NCBI GenBank assembly: GCA_945910975.1
Contig: CAMDZY010000090.1
Span: 1-6,894, forward strand
DNA length: 6,894 bases
Direction of reading: 5' to 3'
DNA from: an uncultured Clostridia bacterium
Lineage (GTDB): Bacteria; Bacillota; Clostridia; Oscillospirales; Oscillospiraceae
A program made the translations under genes and the position numbers. This document shows, piece by piece, positions 1-6,885 of this stretch. Numbering within the stretch: the stretch's first letter is position 1; each line of letters opens with the position of its first letter. The notes beneath the pieces are model-generated. The model had not been told where the DNA came from. It made no database searches and saw only the letters and a program-made list of their open reading frames with translations.

Positions 1-528
1 GGCAAAGGCACCGGACTGCGCAGCATTTTGGATATTTGGACATACCGCAGACAGATCCCAATGGACGAAACGCGGCTTACGGCAGCGTGGAAGCGATTTG
101 GTTTGGAAACCTTTGTTTCTACGGTGGAAGGGCTTGCAGAGGCATGGATGAGCGGCACGGCGACGACCGGAGTTCAGGCCACATTGGGCGAGTATATTGC
201 CGGAAGCGGCGTGTACGGAAATGCGCAAAACCGTGTAAATAGTATGCTCACAGATGCAGGCGCGGCTGTTGGCGGCAATAAGCTGAAATATATATGCAAG
301 CGCGTGTTTTGGCCATATCGCCGTATGCTGTACAACTATCCGGTATTGAAAAAAGCGCCGGTTCTGTTGCCGGTGTTTTGGGTGCATCGCCTGTGGTCGG
401 CACTGCGCCACAAGCCAAAAAAAGTATCCAATGAATTTCGAATGATAAATGAATATAACGCAGAAGATACAAATGTCATGTTGCGGCTGCGGCGTGAGCT
501 TGGGCTGCAAACAACCCGTAAAATATAA
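1..528 (+). CDS. Nucleotidyltransferase-family protein, C-terminal part (5' end outside window)
   Basis: An open frame enters from the left edge and ends at TAA 526-528, leaving 175 visible residues. The opening residues GKGTGLRSILDIWTYRR resemble the conserved stretch in the C-terminal half of the uncharacterised nucleotidyltransferase family (NTP_transf_5 type), where a glycine-rich, arginine-containing segment precedes a helix with a conserved Asp. Later segments, GSGVYGNAQNRV and a basic/aromatic stretch near visible residues 95-140 (KLKYICKRVFWPYRR, then PVLLPVFWVHRLW), also fit the tail of these proteins as I remember them. The catalytic nucleotidyltransferase residues would lie upstream of the window, so activity cannot be judged. 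A TTG at 28 could be read as a start, but the frame is open to base 1 and the family motif begins before it, so this is a truncated gene. It ends 15 nt before the galE start, suggesting co-transcription. Substrate unknown; family assignment is from memory of motifs. Confidence 0.7.
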   Translation, partial: GKGTGLRSILDIWTYRRQIPMDETRLTAAWKRFGLETFVSTVEGLAEAWMSGTATTGVQATLGEYIAGSGVYGNAQNRVNSMLTDAGAAVGGNKLKYICKRVFWPYRRMLYNYPVLKKAPVLLPVFWVHRLWSALRHKPKKVSNEFRMINEYNAEDTNVMLRLRRELGLQTTRKI

Positions 529-530
529 AT

Positions 531-535
531 GGAGG
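531..535 (+). promoter_or_regulatory. Ribosome binding site deciding the galE start
   Basis: GGAGG lies 8 nt before the ATG at 544. An in-frame ATG at 529 overlaps this site and has no Shine-Dalgarno of its own, so the start at 544 is preferred; it also yields the classic N-terminus MKVLLTGGAGFIG. Confidence 0.85.
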
Positions 536-543
536 ATGACACA

Positions 544-1563
544 ATGAAAGTTTTATTGACCGGCGGCGCCGGGTTTATCGGTTCGCATACAGCGCTGGAG
601 CTGCTTAACTCCGGATACCAGGTAGTCGTTGCGGACAACCTGAGCAATAGCAGCGAGGAAAGCATTCACAGAGTGGAAAAGCTGACCGGTAAGCAGGTGG
701 CATTTTATCGGGTCGATGTAATGGACAAGCAGGCGCTGGCACAGGTGTTTGCGAAAGAAAAGCCGGAAGCTGTCGTCCATTTTGCCGGTCTCAAGGCGGT
801 CGGCGAGTCTACGCAGATCCCGCTGTGGTATTATCGCAATAATTTGGACACAACGCTCACAATTCTGGAACTTATGCTGGAATATAACGTCAGAAATATT
901 GTATTCTCTTCCTCCGCCACCGTTTACAGCCCGGCGGCGCAAAGCCCGATGGACGAGAGCAAGCCCAACTGGTGTACCAATCCTTACGGTTGGACCAAGT
1001 TTATGGGTGAGCGTATCATTACCGATTGCGTGCAGGCCAACCCGCAGCTGTCAGCGGTTTTGCTGCGCTACTTTAACCCGATCGGCGCACACGAATCCGG
1101 CATGATCGGCGAGGATCCGAGAGATATTCCCAACAATCTGATGCCGTATATTGCACAGGTCGCGGTCGGACGCCGGGATAAATTGCACGTTTTCGGCAAT
1201 GACTACAATACACCTGACGGCACCGGTGTGCGTGACTATATCCACGTTGTTGACCTGGCCAAAGGACACGCACAGGCGATTGAATATGCGGCAAGCCATG
1301 ACGGGACTGAGATTTTCAACTTGGGTACCGGCTGCGGTTATAGCGTGCTGGATGTGGTACACGCGTTTGAGCGCGCCAGCGGGGTCAAGATCCCCTATGT
1401 CATCGACCCGCGCCGTCCCGGCGATTTGGATTTGCTTTGCTCGGATCCGAAAAAGGCAAATGAAGTGCTGGGCTGGAAGGCAGAGCATACGTTGGACGAT
1501 ATGTGCCGTGATATGTGGAATTGGCAAAAGAACAATCCCAACGGCTACGGCCAGGAGCGATAA
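544..1563 (+). CDS. galE: UDP-glucose 4-epimerase (possibly also UDP-GlcNAc 4-epimerase)
   Basis: Cytoplasmic NAD-dependent epimerase of the extended short-chain dehydrogenase family, interconverting UDP-glucose and UDP-galactose. At 339 residues it matches the usual length (E. coli GalE has 338). The Rossmann dinucleotide motif GGAGFIG is at residues 7-13, GLKAVGES at 82-89, the catalytic Ser in SSSATVY at Ser124, and the YxxxK catalytic pair at Tyr148 and Lys152, followed by RYFNPIGAH at 175-183 and the C-terminal RRPGDL at 290-295. All catalytic residues are present. The position equivalent to E. coli Tyr299, which limits entry of N-acetylated sugars, is Leu298 here, so wider specificity is possible. 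It sits between a nucleotidyltransferase-family gene and an LTA-synthase-like gene, with no Leloir galactose genes (galK, galT) visible, so it more likely supplies sugar nucleotides for a surface polymer than catabolises galactose. Confidence 0.96.
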   Translation: MKVLLTGGAGFIGSHTALELLNSGYQVVVADNLSNSSEESIHRVEKLTGKQVAFYRVDVMDKQALAQVFAKEKPEAVVHFAGLKAVGESTQIPLWYYRNNLDTTLTILELMLEYNVRNIVFSSSATVYSPAAQSPMDESKPNWCTNPYGWTKFMGERIITDCVQANPQLSAVLLRYFNPIGAHESGMIGEDPRDIPNNLMPYIAQVAVGRRDKLHVFGNDYNTPDGTGVRDYIHVVDLAKGHAQAIEYAASHDGTEIFNLGTGCGYSVLDVVHAFERASGVKIPYVIDPRRPGDLDLLCSDPKKANEVLGWKAEHTLDDMCRDMWNWQKNNPNGYGQER

Positions 1564-1622
1564 CGTTTTTTCACTGCCGGATGGAAACACATATGCCAAA
1601 ACTGTCCGGCGCACTTTGAAAT

Positions 1623-1629
1623 AAGGTGG
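1623..1629 (+). promoter_or_regulatory. Ribosome binding site for a TTG-initiated gene
   Basis: AAGGTGG lies 4 nt before TTG at 1634. The spacing is slightly short, but no other start codon in this frame has a comparable site, and the next in-frame ATG falls only after the second predicted membrane helix. Confidence 0.6.
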
Positions 1630-1633
1630 TTGC

Positions 1634-3670
1634 TTGAAGAAAAAGACATCTGAAACGTCCTGTTTTCACCGCATTTTGCACCAATGGAACAAAGAAAACC
1701 TTTTGCTGCTGCTGAAATACTTTCTGCTGGCAATCGGGGTCAATTTAATCGTGGAGCTGTGTAACCGCAGGGGGATTCCGGCACTGTTGACGTATTTGTC
1801 GCAGAAGCCGCTGCAATTTCTGTTCGGCAGTCTGATTGTTTATCTGACCTTTTTGTTTGGTATGCTTTTCCGCAAGCGGAACTATTTCATTTCCATTTTT
1901 GCGTTCCTTTGGGTCGCATTGGCGGTTGTTTCCTATATCATGCTTTCCGGCTTCGTGTCTACACCGCTCACCGCGCCGGATATTGCCGTTTTGCGAACGG
2001 CTAAGGATATTATCCAGGTTTACCTGGGCAATGTAGCGGTGGCACTGATTTTGATTGGCCTGGCCTTGCTGTTTGGCGGCGTATTGTTCTTGTCCATGCG
2101 CTTCCGCAGCCATAAAACGGCGTATTCGTTTACACTGGTCAATCTGGCATTGATCGGTGCAATCGTCTGGATTTCCAGCACGGCATTGATTGACGCCGGT
2201 TATTTGGATTCCCAGTTCACAAATATTCCGGCTGCCTATCAGGACAACGGCTTTGTCTATTGCTTCACCTGTAGCGCGCTCTACCAAGGCATTGACAAGC
2301 CTTCCGATTATAGTCCGGAGCTTGTGGATGACGTGATGAAGCAGGTGGACAGCGTGGAACCTGCCGCCGAAACCAGAACGCCGAACATTGTGTTTGTTCA
2401 GCTGGAGTCATTTTTTGACGTAAAATATATGCGTGGGCTGGAATTTTCCGAGGACCCGCTGCCGAACTTTACCCGACTGAAGGAGGAATACTCCTCCGGC
2501 CTGTTCGGCGTGCCGTCCATCGGCGCAGGAACCGTCAATACCGAATTCGAGGTGCTTTCGCAGATGAATTTGCAGGACTTCGGCGTCGGCGAGTACCCAT
2601 ATAAAACGGTTGCGCGCGATAATGTGTGCGACACCATCGCCTATTCCTTAAAGGAGCTGGGATATTCTGCCCATGCAATTCATAACAACAATGCCACTTT
2701 CTACCAGCGCAACTTGGTGTATTCCAACCTTGGCTTTGACACATTTACATCGTTGGAGTATATGAACAATGTATCATTGAACCCATTGGGGTGGGCAAAG
2801 GACAAATGCCTGACCCAGGAAATTTTGGATACGATGTCCACCACGAAGGAAAAGGACTTCGTGTTTACCGTATCCGTGCAGCCGCACGGGCAGTACCCGT
2901 CTGAGGTACTCGATGACACACAGAAGATTCACGTGACCTCCGGCATGGAGGAGGATGCACGCCTTGTGGGCTTTGAATACTACATCAATCAAATCCACGA
3001 AACCGACCAGTTTGTCGGCGAATTGGTCGAGAAGCTGTCGGACTTCGACGAGGATGTGATTCTGGTTTTCTACGGCGACCATCTTCCGAGCTTTAACATC
3101 GCCGACGAAGACCTGACGCAAGGAAATAACCAGACCACGGAATATGTGATTTGGGCAAATTTCGACCTTCCGGTCGAGGACAGGGACATTTCCGCTTTTC
3201 AAATTTCCTCTGTGGTGATGGATAAGCTGGGCATCACAAACAGTCTGCTGGCACGGTACCATATGCTGTACCGGGGCGCTACGGTGGAAAATGCGGAATA
3301 TTTGCAGGGCTTGAAGCTGTTGGATTATGACATTCTCTATGGGGAGCATTATTGCTATGGCGGACAGTTCCCGTGGGAGCCGACGCAACTACAGCTTGGC
3401 GTTCAGAAAATTACGATTTCCAAGGCCGTCTACATGGAATCCACACAGGGATTGACCGTGTTGGGAGAAAACTTTACGCCATACAGTGCAGTGATGATTG
3501 ACGGAACCTTGTATGAAACTGAGTTTATATCGCCCAAGCTCTTGCGTGTGAACGATGTTTCCGCACTGTCGGGGAAAGAAATATGTGTGGCACAGACCTC
3601 AAAATCCGACTGGTTCCGGGTGCTCAGCCAGACAGAACCGTGGATTTATCCGGAACCGACGAATCCTTGA
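1634..3670 (+). CDS. LTA synthase-family membrane phosphoglycerol transferase (sulfatase fold) with extra C-terminal domain
   Basis: A 678-residue polytopic protein starting at TTG. The N-terminus has about five hydrophobic helices (roughly 22-42, 58-78, 85-107, 130-156, 163-185), the topology of lipoteichoic acid synthases, followed by an extracellular sulfatase/alkaline-phosphatase-fold domain (about 250-540). Family landmarks are present: NIVFVQLESFFD with metal-ligand Glu258; GAGTVNTEFE with the nucleophile Thr300; PHGQY with His418; and FYGDHLP with metal ligands Asp482 and His483. Characterised relatives move glycerol-phosphate from phosphatidylglycerol onto a lipid- or sugar-linked acceptor outside the membrane; the substrate here is inferred. 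Residues from about 590 to the end lie beyond the catalytic domain. The segment GLTVLGENFTPYSAVMIDG (606-624) looks like an IPT/TIG-type immunoglobulin-like fold. The gene lies 70 nt after galE and 92 nt before the glycosyltransferase-pyruvyl transferase gene, with no convincing terminator between, so it probably belongs to the same operon. Confidence 0.9.
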   Translation: MKKKTSETSCFHRILHQWNKENLLLLLKYFLLAIGVNLIVELCNRRGIPALLTYLSQKPLQFLFGSLIVYLTFLFGMLFRKRNYFISIFAFLWVALAVVSYIMLSGFVSTPLTAPDIAVLRTAKDIIQVYLGNVAVALILIGLALLFGGVLFLSMRFRSHKTAYSFTLVNLALIGAIVWISSTALIDAGYLDSQFTNIPAAYQDNGFVYCFTCSALYQGIDKPSDYSPELVDDVMKQVDSVEPAAETRTPNIVFVQLESFFDVKYMRGLEFSEDPLPNFTRLKEEYSSGLFGVPSIGAGTVNTEFEVLSQMNLQDFGVGEYPYKTVARDNVCDTIAYSLKELGYSAHAIHNNNATFYQRNLVYSNLGFDTFTSLEYMNNVSLNPLGWAKDKCLTQEILDTMSTTKEKDFVFTVSVQPHGQYPSEVLDDTQKIHVTSGMEEDARLVGFEYYINQIHETDQFVGELVEKLSDFDEDVILVFYGDHLPSFNIADEDLTQGNNQTTEYVIWANFDLPVEDRDISAFQISSVVMDKLGITNSLLARYHMLYRGATVENAEYLQGLKLLDYDILYGEHYCYGGQFPWEPTQLQLGVQKITISKAVYMESTQGLTVLGENFTPYSAVMIDGTLYETEFISPKLLRVNDVSALSGKEICVAQTSKSDWFRVLSQTEPWIYPEPTNP

Positions 3671-3750
3671 CCCGATGGGTCGGCGATACGGCGACGGAAA
3701 ACACGCTTTATGCAATGCAGTGATTTGTATGCGTTGGGAATTGTGAAAAC

Positions 3751-3755
3751 AGGAG
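3751..3755 (+). promoter_or_regulatory. Ribosome binding site of the GT4-CsaB fusion gene
   Basis: AGGAG lies 7 nt before the ATG at 3763. It supports the start that gives MRIIHLISGGDVGGA, a normal GT4 N-terminus. Confidence 0.8.
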
Positions 3756-3762
3756 AGAACAT

Positions 3763-5976
3763 ATGAGAATTATACATTTGATTTCCGGCGGCGATGTTGG
3801 TGGCGCTAAGACCCATGTGCTGACCTTGCTGCAGGGGCTGAACCAAACGGAAACCGTGCATCTGGTCTGCTTTATGGAGGGTGATTTTGCGGACGAAGCA
3901 CGCCAGATGGGGATTCCCATTACCGTAATTGCGGATGAAAACCTATTCCAGGTGCGCAGCCGTCTGGCTGCAATGATTCGTCACGGAAAGTATCAGGTGA
4001 TTCATTGCCACGGTGCCCGTGCCAATTTAATTGGCTGGATGCTGAAATCAAAGGTGAATTTGCCCGTGGTTACGACTGTACACAGCGATTATCGGCTTGA
4101 CTACATGGGCAGACCGTTTGGCCAACTGACATATGGCCTGATCAACCGCATGGCGCTGCGTCGGCTGGATTATCGGATCGGCGTGTCCGATACCATGGCA
4201 AACCTGCTGATTTCACGGGGCTTTGACCCACAGCGGATGTTCTCCATTTATAATGGAATCGACTATTCGCCAAGGAAACCGGCTGTAGAGCGCGCTGCGT
4301 TTTTGCGGCAGGTGGGCGTTATATTTGACGAAGATACGGTGGTTTTTGGCATCGCTGCCAGAATCAATCCGGTAAAGGACATGACCACGCTGGTCAAGGC
4401 GTTTGCCGAAGCCAGAAAAAGCTGCCCCAATATTCGTCTGCTGATTGCCGGAGTCGGTGAGGAAGAGGAAAAGATCAAGCATCTGGCAAGCCAGCTGTGT
4501 CCGGACGGGGAAATCACGTTCCTTGGTTGGCTTTCGGACACCGACAGCTTTTACAATGCGCTGGATGTCAATACGCTGACCTCTCTGTCGGAAACCTTCC
4601 CCTACGCGCTGACGGAGGGAGCAAGATGGCACTGCGCAACGATTGCATCTGAGGTGGGCGGCGTGCCCTATTTGATCGACAACGGAATCAATGGGTATTT
4701 GTTCCAGCCGCAGGACGTGGCCGCGTTGGCTAGGCATATGGTGCAGCTCGCAAATGACCGGACGCTCTGCCAAAAAATGGGCGAAAGCCTGTACCAAAAG
4801 GCGAAAACCGAGTTTTCCATCGATGCAACGGTGCAGCGGCAAAAAGAAATTTACCAGACGATCATTCGCCGCACCAACCGACCCATTCGAAAAAAGGACG
4901 GCGTATTTATCTGCGGCGCATATGGGCGTGGAAATGTTGGTGATGAGGCGCTGTTGCAGATCATTCTGGAGCAGATGCGCCAGATCGACCCGGATATGCC
5001 GGTATGCGTGCTGACCCGTGACCCGGAGAGTGTGAAACAAGAGCTTCGCACGGATGCGGTACACACGTTCAACTTCTGGGGTATCTTCCGAAAGTTAGCA
5101 AAGAGTAAGCTGTATATCTCCGGCGGCGGGACCCTGATGCAGGATGTCACTAGCACACGATCCATTTTATATTATTTGCTGAATATTTATCTGGCAAAGC
5201 TGCGCGGCAACCGCGTGATGCTCTATGGCTGTGGCATCGGCCCTGTCAATCAACCGAAAAACCGCAAGCGGATGTCCAAGGTTCTGGATCGATGCGCGGA
5301 TGTAATTACGGTGCGCGATGCCTATTCCTTGCAATTGCTGCAAACCTTAAATATCACAAAACCGAAAAACTATCTGACGGCTGACCCCGCATTGCTGTGT
5401 TCCGTTTGTGAAAATACCAGTGTCATGAGTTATCTCATGTCCGTTGGATTGCAGGATGACGGACAATATATCCTGTTTGCGCTGCGGCAATGGAATGGCT
5501 TTGCGGAGAAAATCCCGGCATTTGTCAGTGCAGCAGAGTATGCCTACCGCACGTATGGCTTGATTCCGTTGCTGTTTGCGATGGAGCCAAGACGGGATGC
5601 CAGCGCCATTGAAGCGGTTGCTGCAAAATTGAAGTGTCCCTATCTGCTCGACAGCTCCGTGAAAAATGCCAGCGAGACCGTTGCGGTGATCCGCCGGATG
5701 CGTGTTGTTGTGTCAATGCGCCTGCATGGATTGATTTTTGCGGCCGGACTTGGCGTGCCAACGGTTGGCGTTGGTTATGACCCAAAGGTAAGCGGCTTTT
5801 TGGACTATCTTGGCAGCGAGCAGTATATGTCCCTGCAGGAGGTCAACGCTGCGGCGCTCAATGATTTCATTGATGCAGCGATCAGTGGCGCCGGAGCAGA
5901 AAGCCTTGCAGCAGCGAAGCTGCGCAAGCAGGCGGAAAAGAACGCTCAAATTGCAAAAGAATTGCTGCAATCATAA
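3763..5976 (+). CDS. Bifunctional GT4 glycosyltransferase / CsaB-like polysaccharide pyruvyl transferase fusion
   Basis: A 737-residue cytoplasmic protein with two complete domains. Residues 1 to about 368 form a GT4-type (GT-B fold) glycosyltransferase: the N-terminal glycine-rich strand SGGDVGGAKTH, HCHGARA (81-87), the nucleotide-sugar site AARINPVKD with Arg200 and Lys205, and the EX7E pair Glu277 and Glu285 followed by ASEVGGVPYLI. After a short basic linker (about 369-380) comes a polysaccharide pyruvyl transferase domain of the CsaB type, with GAYGRGNVGDEA (385-396), SGGGTLMQD (453-461), GIGPV (491-495), VRDAYS (517-522), DPAL (541-544) and SMRLHG with His655 (651-656). CsaB enzymes add a pyruvate ketal from phosphoenolpyruvate to a secondary cell wall polymer sugar, classically ManNAc, creating the negative charge recognised by SLH domains. 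No stop or frameshift lies at the junction, so the fusion looks genuine. It is the last gene before a strong terminator. The sugar donor, acceptor and pyruvylated sugar cannot be read from the sequence. Confidence 0.92.
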   Translation: MRIIHLISGGDVGGAKTHVLTLLQGLNQTETVHLVCFMEGDFADEARQMGIPITVIADENLFQVRSRLAAMIRHGKYQVIHCHGARANLIGWMLKSKVNLPVVTTVHSDYRLDYMGRPFGQLTYGLINRMALRRLDYRIGVSDTMANLLISRGFDPQRMFSIYNGIDYSPRKPAVERAAFLRQVGVIFDEDTVVFGIAARINPVKDMTTLVKAFAEARKSCPNIRLLIAGVGEEEEKIKHLASQLCPDGEITFLGWLSDTDSFYNALDVNTLTSLSETFPYALTEGARWHCATIASEVGGVPYLIDNGINGYLFQPQDVAALARHMVQLANDRTLCQKMGESLYQKAKTEFSIDATVQRQKEIYQTIIRRTNRPIRKKDGVFICGAYGRGNVGDEALLQIILEQMRQIDPDMPVCVLTRDPESVKQELRTDAVHTFNFWGIFRKLAKSKLYISGGGTLMQDVTSTRSILYYLLNIYLAKLRGNRVMLYGCGIGPVNQPKNRKRMSKVLDRCADVITVRDAYSLQLLQTLNITKPKNYLTADPALLCSVCENTSVMSYLMSVGLQDDGQYILFALRQWNGFAEKIPAFVSAAEYAYRTYGLIPLLFAMEPRRDASAIEAVAAKLKCPYLLDSSVKNASETVAVIRRMRVVVSMRLHGLIFAAGLGVPTVGVGYDPKVSGFLDYLGSEQYMSLQEVNAAALNDFIDAAISGAGAESLAAAKLRKQAEKNAQIAKELLQS

Positions 5977-5979
5977 ACC

Positions 5980-6020
5980 GCGGCAGGAATGTAGCTGCGC
6001 CACATTCCTGCCGCATTTTT
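5980..6020 (+). terminator. Strong intrinsic terminator ending the plus-strand operon
   Basis: A perfect 13-bp GC-rich stem (left arm GCGGCAGGAATGT at 5980-5992, right arm at 6002-6014) with a 9-nt loop is followed by A then TTTTT at 6016-6020. It begins 4 nt after the stop of the fusion gene. The same hairpin lies just past the stop of the convergent minus-strand gene, but on that strand only a weak T-rich run follows (GGTTTATGATT), so it should work mainly on plus-strand transcripts and perhaps partly on the other. Confidence 0.92.
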
Positions 6021-6025
6021 ACTTA

Positions 6026-6832
6026 TCAGTGAGGATCATCGCAACCGCAGCAGTCGGTATCTGTGGGGAAGAAAGCGTCGATGGGAAACGTGATCTTACT
6101 GAAAATATCGCACGGTTCCTCCGCACAGCCGGGATCATCACAGCATTCCTTGGTGGGGATGCAGTACCGGCAGCCGGGAATTTGCACCTGCGTGTCACGT
6201 TCAAGCCGAATGGTTGAGAATTGACCGATGGTTACAAACAACCGCTTGCATTCGCCGGTGAACACAAGTTCCTCCCCAAAACAATCTAGGATCGCACTGG
6301 GGACGTCCGGCGTGCAGCAGGCACAGCGGGGATGGTCGCAGTCCTCCAATACTCTTGCAGCCAAAATCATGGGGTCGACCACCTCTACGATCGCTTCGGG
6401 CGTGCTGCAGTGAAGGATGCTGTCGCAGCTGACCTTCTTCTGCTTGCTGCTAAAGCTCTTTGCACCGCCGGTTCCGCCACACAGCACAACCCGCTTGTTA
6501 AACACGGCAAGACCGCACAGCGCGCAGGTGCGCAGCCCCGATGTATTGATGTCGCCGGTGATGCGATAGAAATACGTGACATCTACCGTGAAGTGGCCGC
6601 AATTGTATGGAATCGGCTCCACATCAATCTGTGCATGAATCAGTTCACAGCACCGCGCCTTTGCGCCGGTGGCTTTGTCCAGAGCTGCCTGCGAATTGCG
6701 GGTCAGATATACCCGCAGATCCTCCACGCAGTCCTGATTTAAGCAGCTGTCAACAATTTTCTGCGTATGGACGCAAATGTTCTGGCGCGAATTCTCCCTA
6801 CCCGGTGCGCATTCAGAAATTTTGTCTGGCAT
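6026..6832 (-). CDS. Cysteine-rich conserved hypothetical protein (clostridial type), function unknown
   Basis: A 268-residue protein ending in tandem stops (TGA TAA). It has 27 cysteines, about 10 percent, many paired: CC at 61-62, CALC (103-106), CACC (170-173), CRYC (221-224), CC at 230-231 and a terminal CCGC (261-264). No signal peptide or membrane helix is visible. Segments such as ICVHTQKIVDSCLNQDCVED (19-38), DVEPIPYNCGHFTVDVTYFY (70-89), EVVDPMIL (150-157) and LFVTIGQFSTIRLER (198-212) resemble, from memory, an uncharacterised family common in Clostridia annotated only as hypothetical. The alternating hydrophobic strands suggest a beta-rich fold. The start at 6832 is chosen for its ideal ribosome site; an ATG 14 codons upstream (6874) has none and would translate through the ribosome site. 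A spore-coat or other disulfide- or metal-crosslinked structural role is a guess from composition. It converges on the polymer operon and is not evidently part of it. Confidence 0.8.
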   Translation of the reverse strand: MPDKISECAPGRENSRQNICVHTQKIVDSCLNQDCVEDLRVYLTRNSQAALDKATGAKARCCELIHAQIDVEPIPYNCGHFTVDVTYFYRITGDINTSGLRTCALCGLAVFNKRVVLCGGTGGAKSFSSKQKKVSCDSILHCSTPEAIVEVVDPMILAARVLEDCDHPRCACCTPDVPSAILDCFGEELVFTGECKRLFVTIGQFSTIRLERDTQVQIPGCRYCIPTKECCDDPGCAEEPCDIFSKITFPIDAFFPTDTDCCGCDDPH

Positions 6833-6838
6833 TTGATT

Positions 6839-6845
6839 ACCTCCT
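6839..6845 (-). promoter_or_regulatory. Ribosome binding site fixing the start of the cysteine-rich protein
   Basis: On the minus strand a perfect AGGAGGT sits 6 nt before the ATG at 6832. This rules against the longer in-frame reading from 6874, whose codons run through this site. Confidence 0.88.
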
Positions 6846-6877
6846 GTTCCAACGTAAAGCAATTCTGCTTTCATAAC

Positions 6878-6885
6878 AGTTTATG
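6878..6885 (-). promoter_or_regulatory. Possible sporulation-type -10 element (sigma-E-like)
   Basis: The minus-strand reads CATAAACT, one mismatch from the sigma-E -10 consensus (CATACACT) and sharing the CATA core used by sigma-E and sigma-K. It would start a leader of about 40 nt before the start codon at 6832. The matching -35 region would lie at or beyond the right edge of the window, so it cannot be tested here. A short AT-rich match like this arises easily by chance. Confidence 0.25.

Noticed and set aside
529..543. Alternative galE start at ATG 529
   Set aside because: The five added residues are encoded by the ribosome binding site of the start at 544 and are not part of the conserved GalE N-terminus.
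560..572. GC-rich near-palindrome CCGGCGGCGCCGG early in galE
   Set aside because: It encodes the conserved glycine-rich NAD-binding loop; the repeat follows from the GGC/GCC codons.
1576..1610. Inverted repeat GCCGGA / TCCGGC between galE and the LTA-synthase-like gene
   Set aside because: Only 6 bp with a 23-nt loop and no T-tract after it; not a credible terminator or riboswitch.
1051..1614. Minus-strand open frame of 187 codons overlapping galE
   Set aside because: It covers conserved galE coding sequence on the opposite strand and shows no domain features.
2774..3388. Minus-strand open frame of 204 codons inside the LTA-synthase-like gene
   Set aside because: Antisense to well-conserved catalytic motifs (PHGQY, GDHLP) with no family resemblance of its own.
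3669..3681. Small hairpin GACCC-GAT-GGGTC at the end of the LTA-synthase-like gene
   Set aside because: A 5-bp stem with a 3-nt loop and no following T run. The remaining 92-nt gap up to 3762 shows no convincing promoter pair either.
4213..5064. Minus-strand open frame of 283 codons inside the GT4-CsaB gene
   Set aside because: It lies fully antisense to a gene with clear domain motifs, has no recognisable protein pattern, and is best explained as a codon-bias shadow.
6332..6742. Plus-strand open frame of 136 codons opposite the cysteine-rich gene
   Set aside because: The minus-strand reading has an ideal ribosome site and family-like motifs; the plus-strand product has neither.
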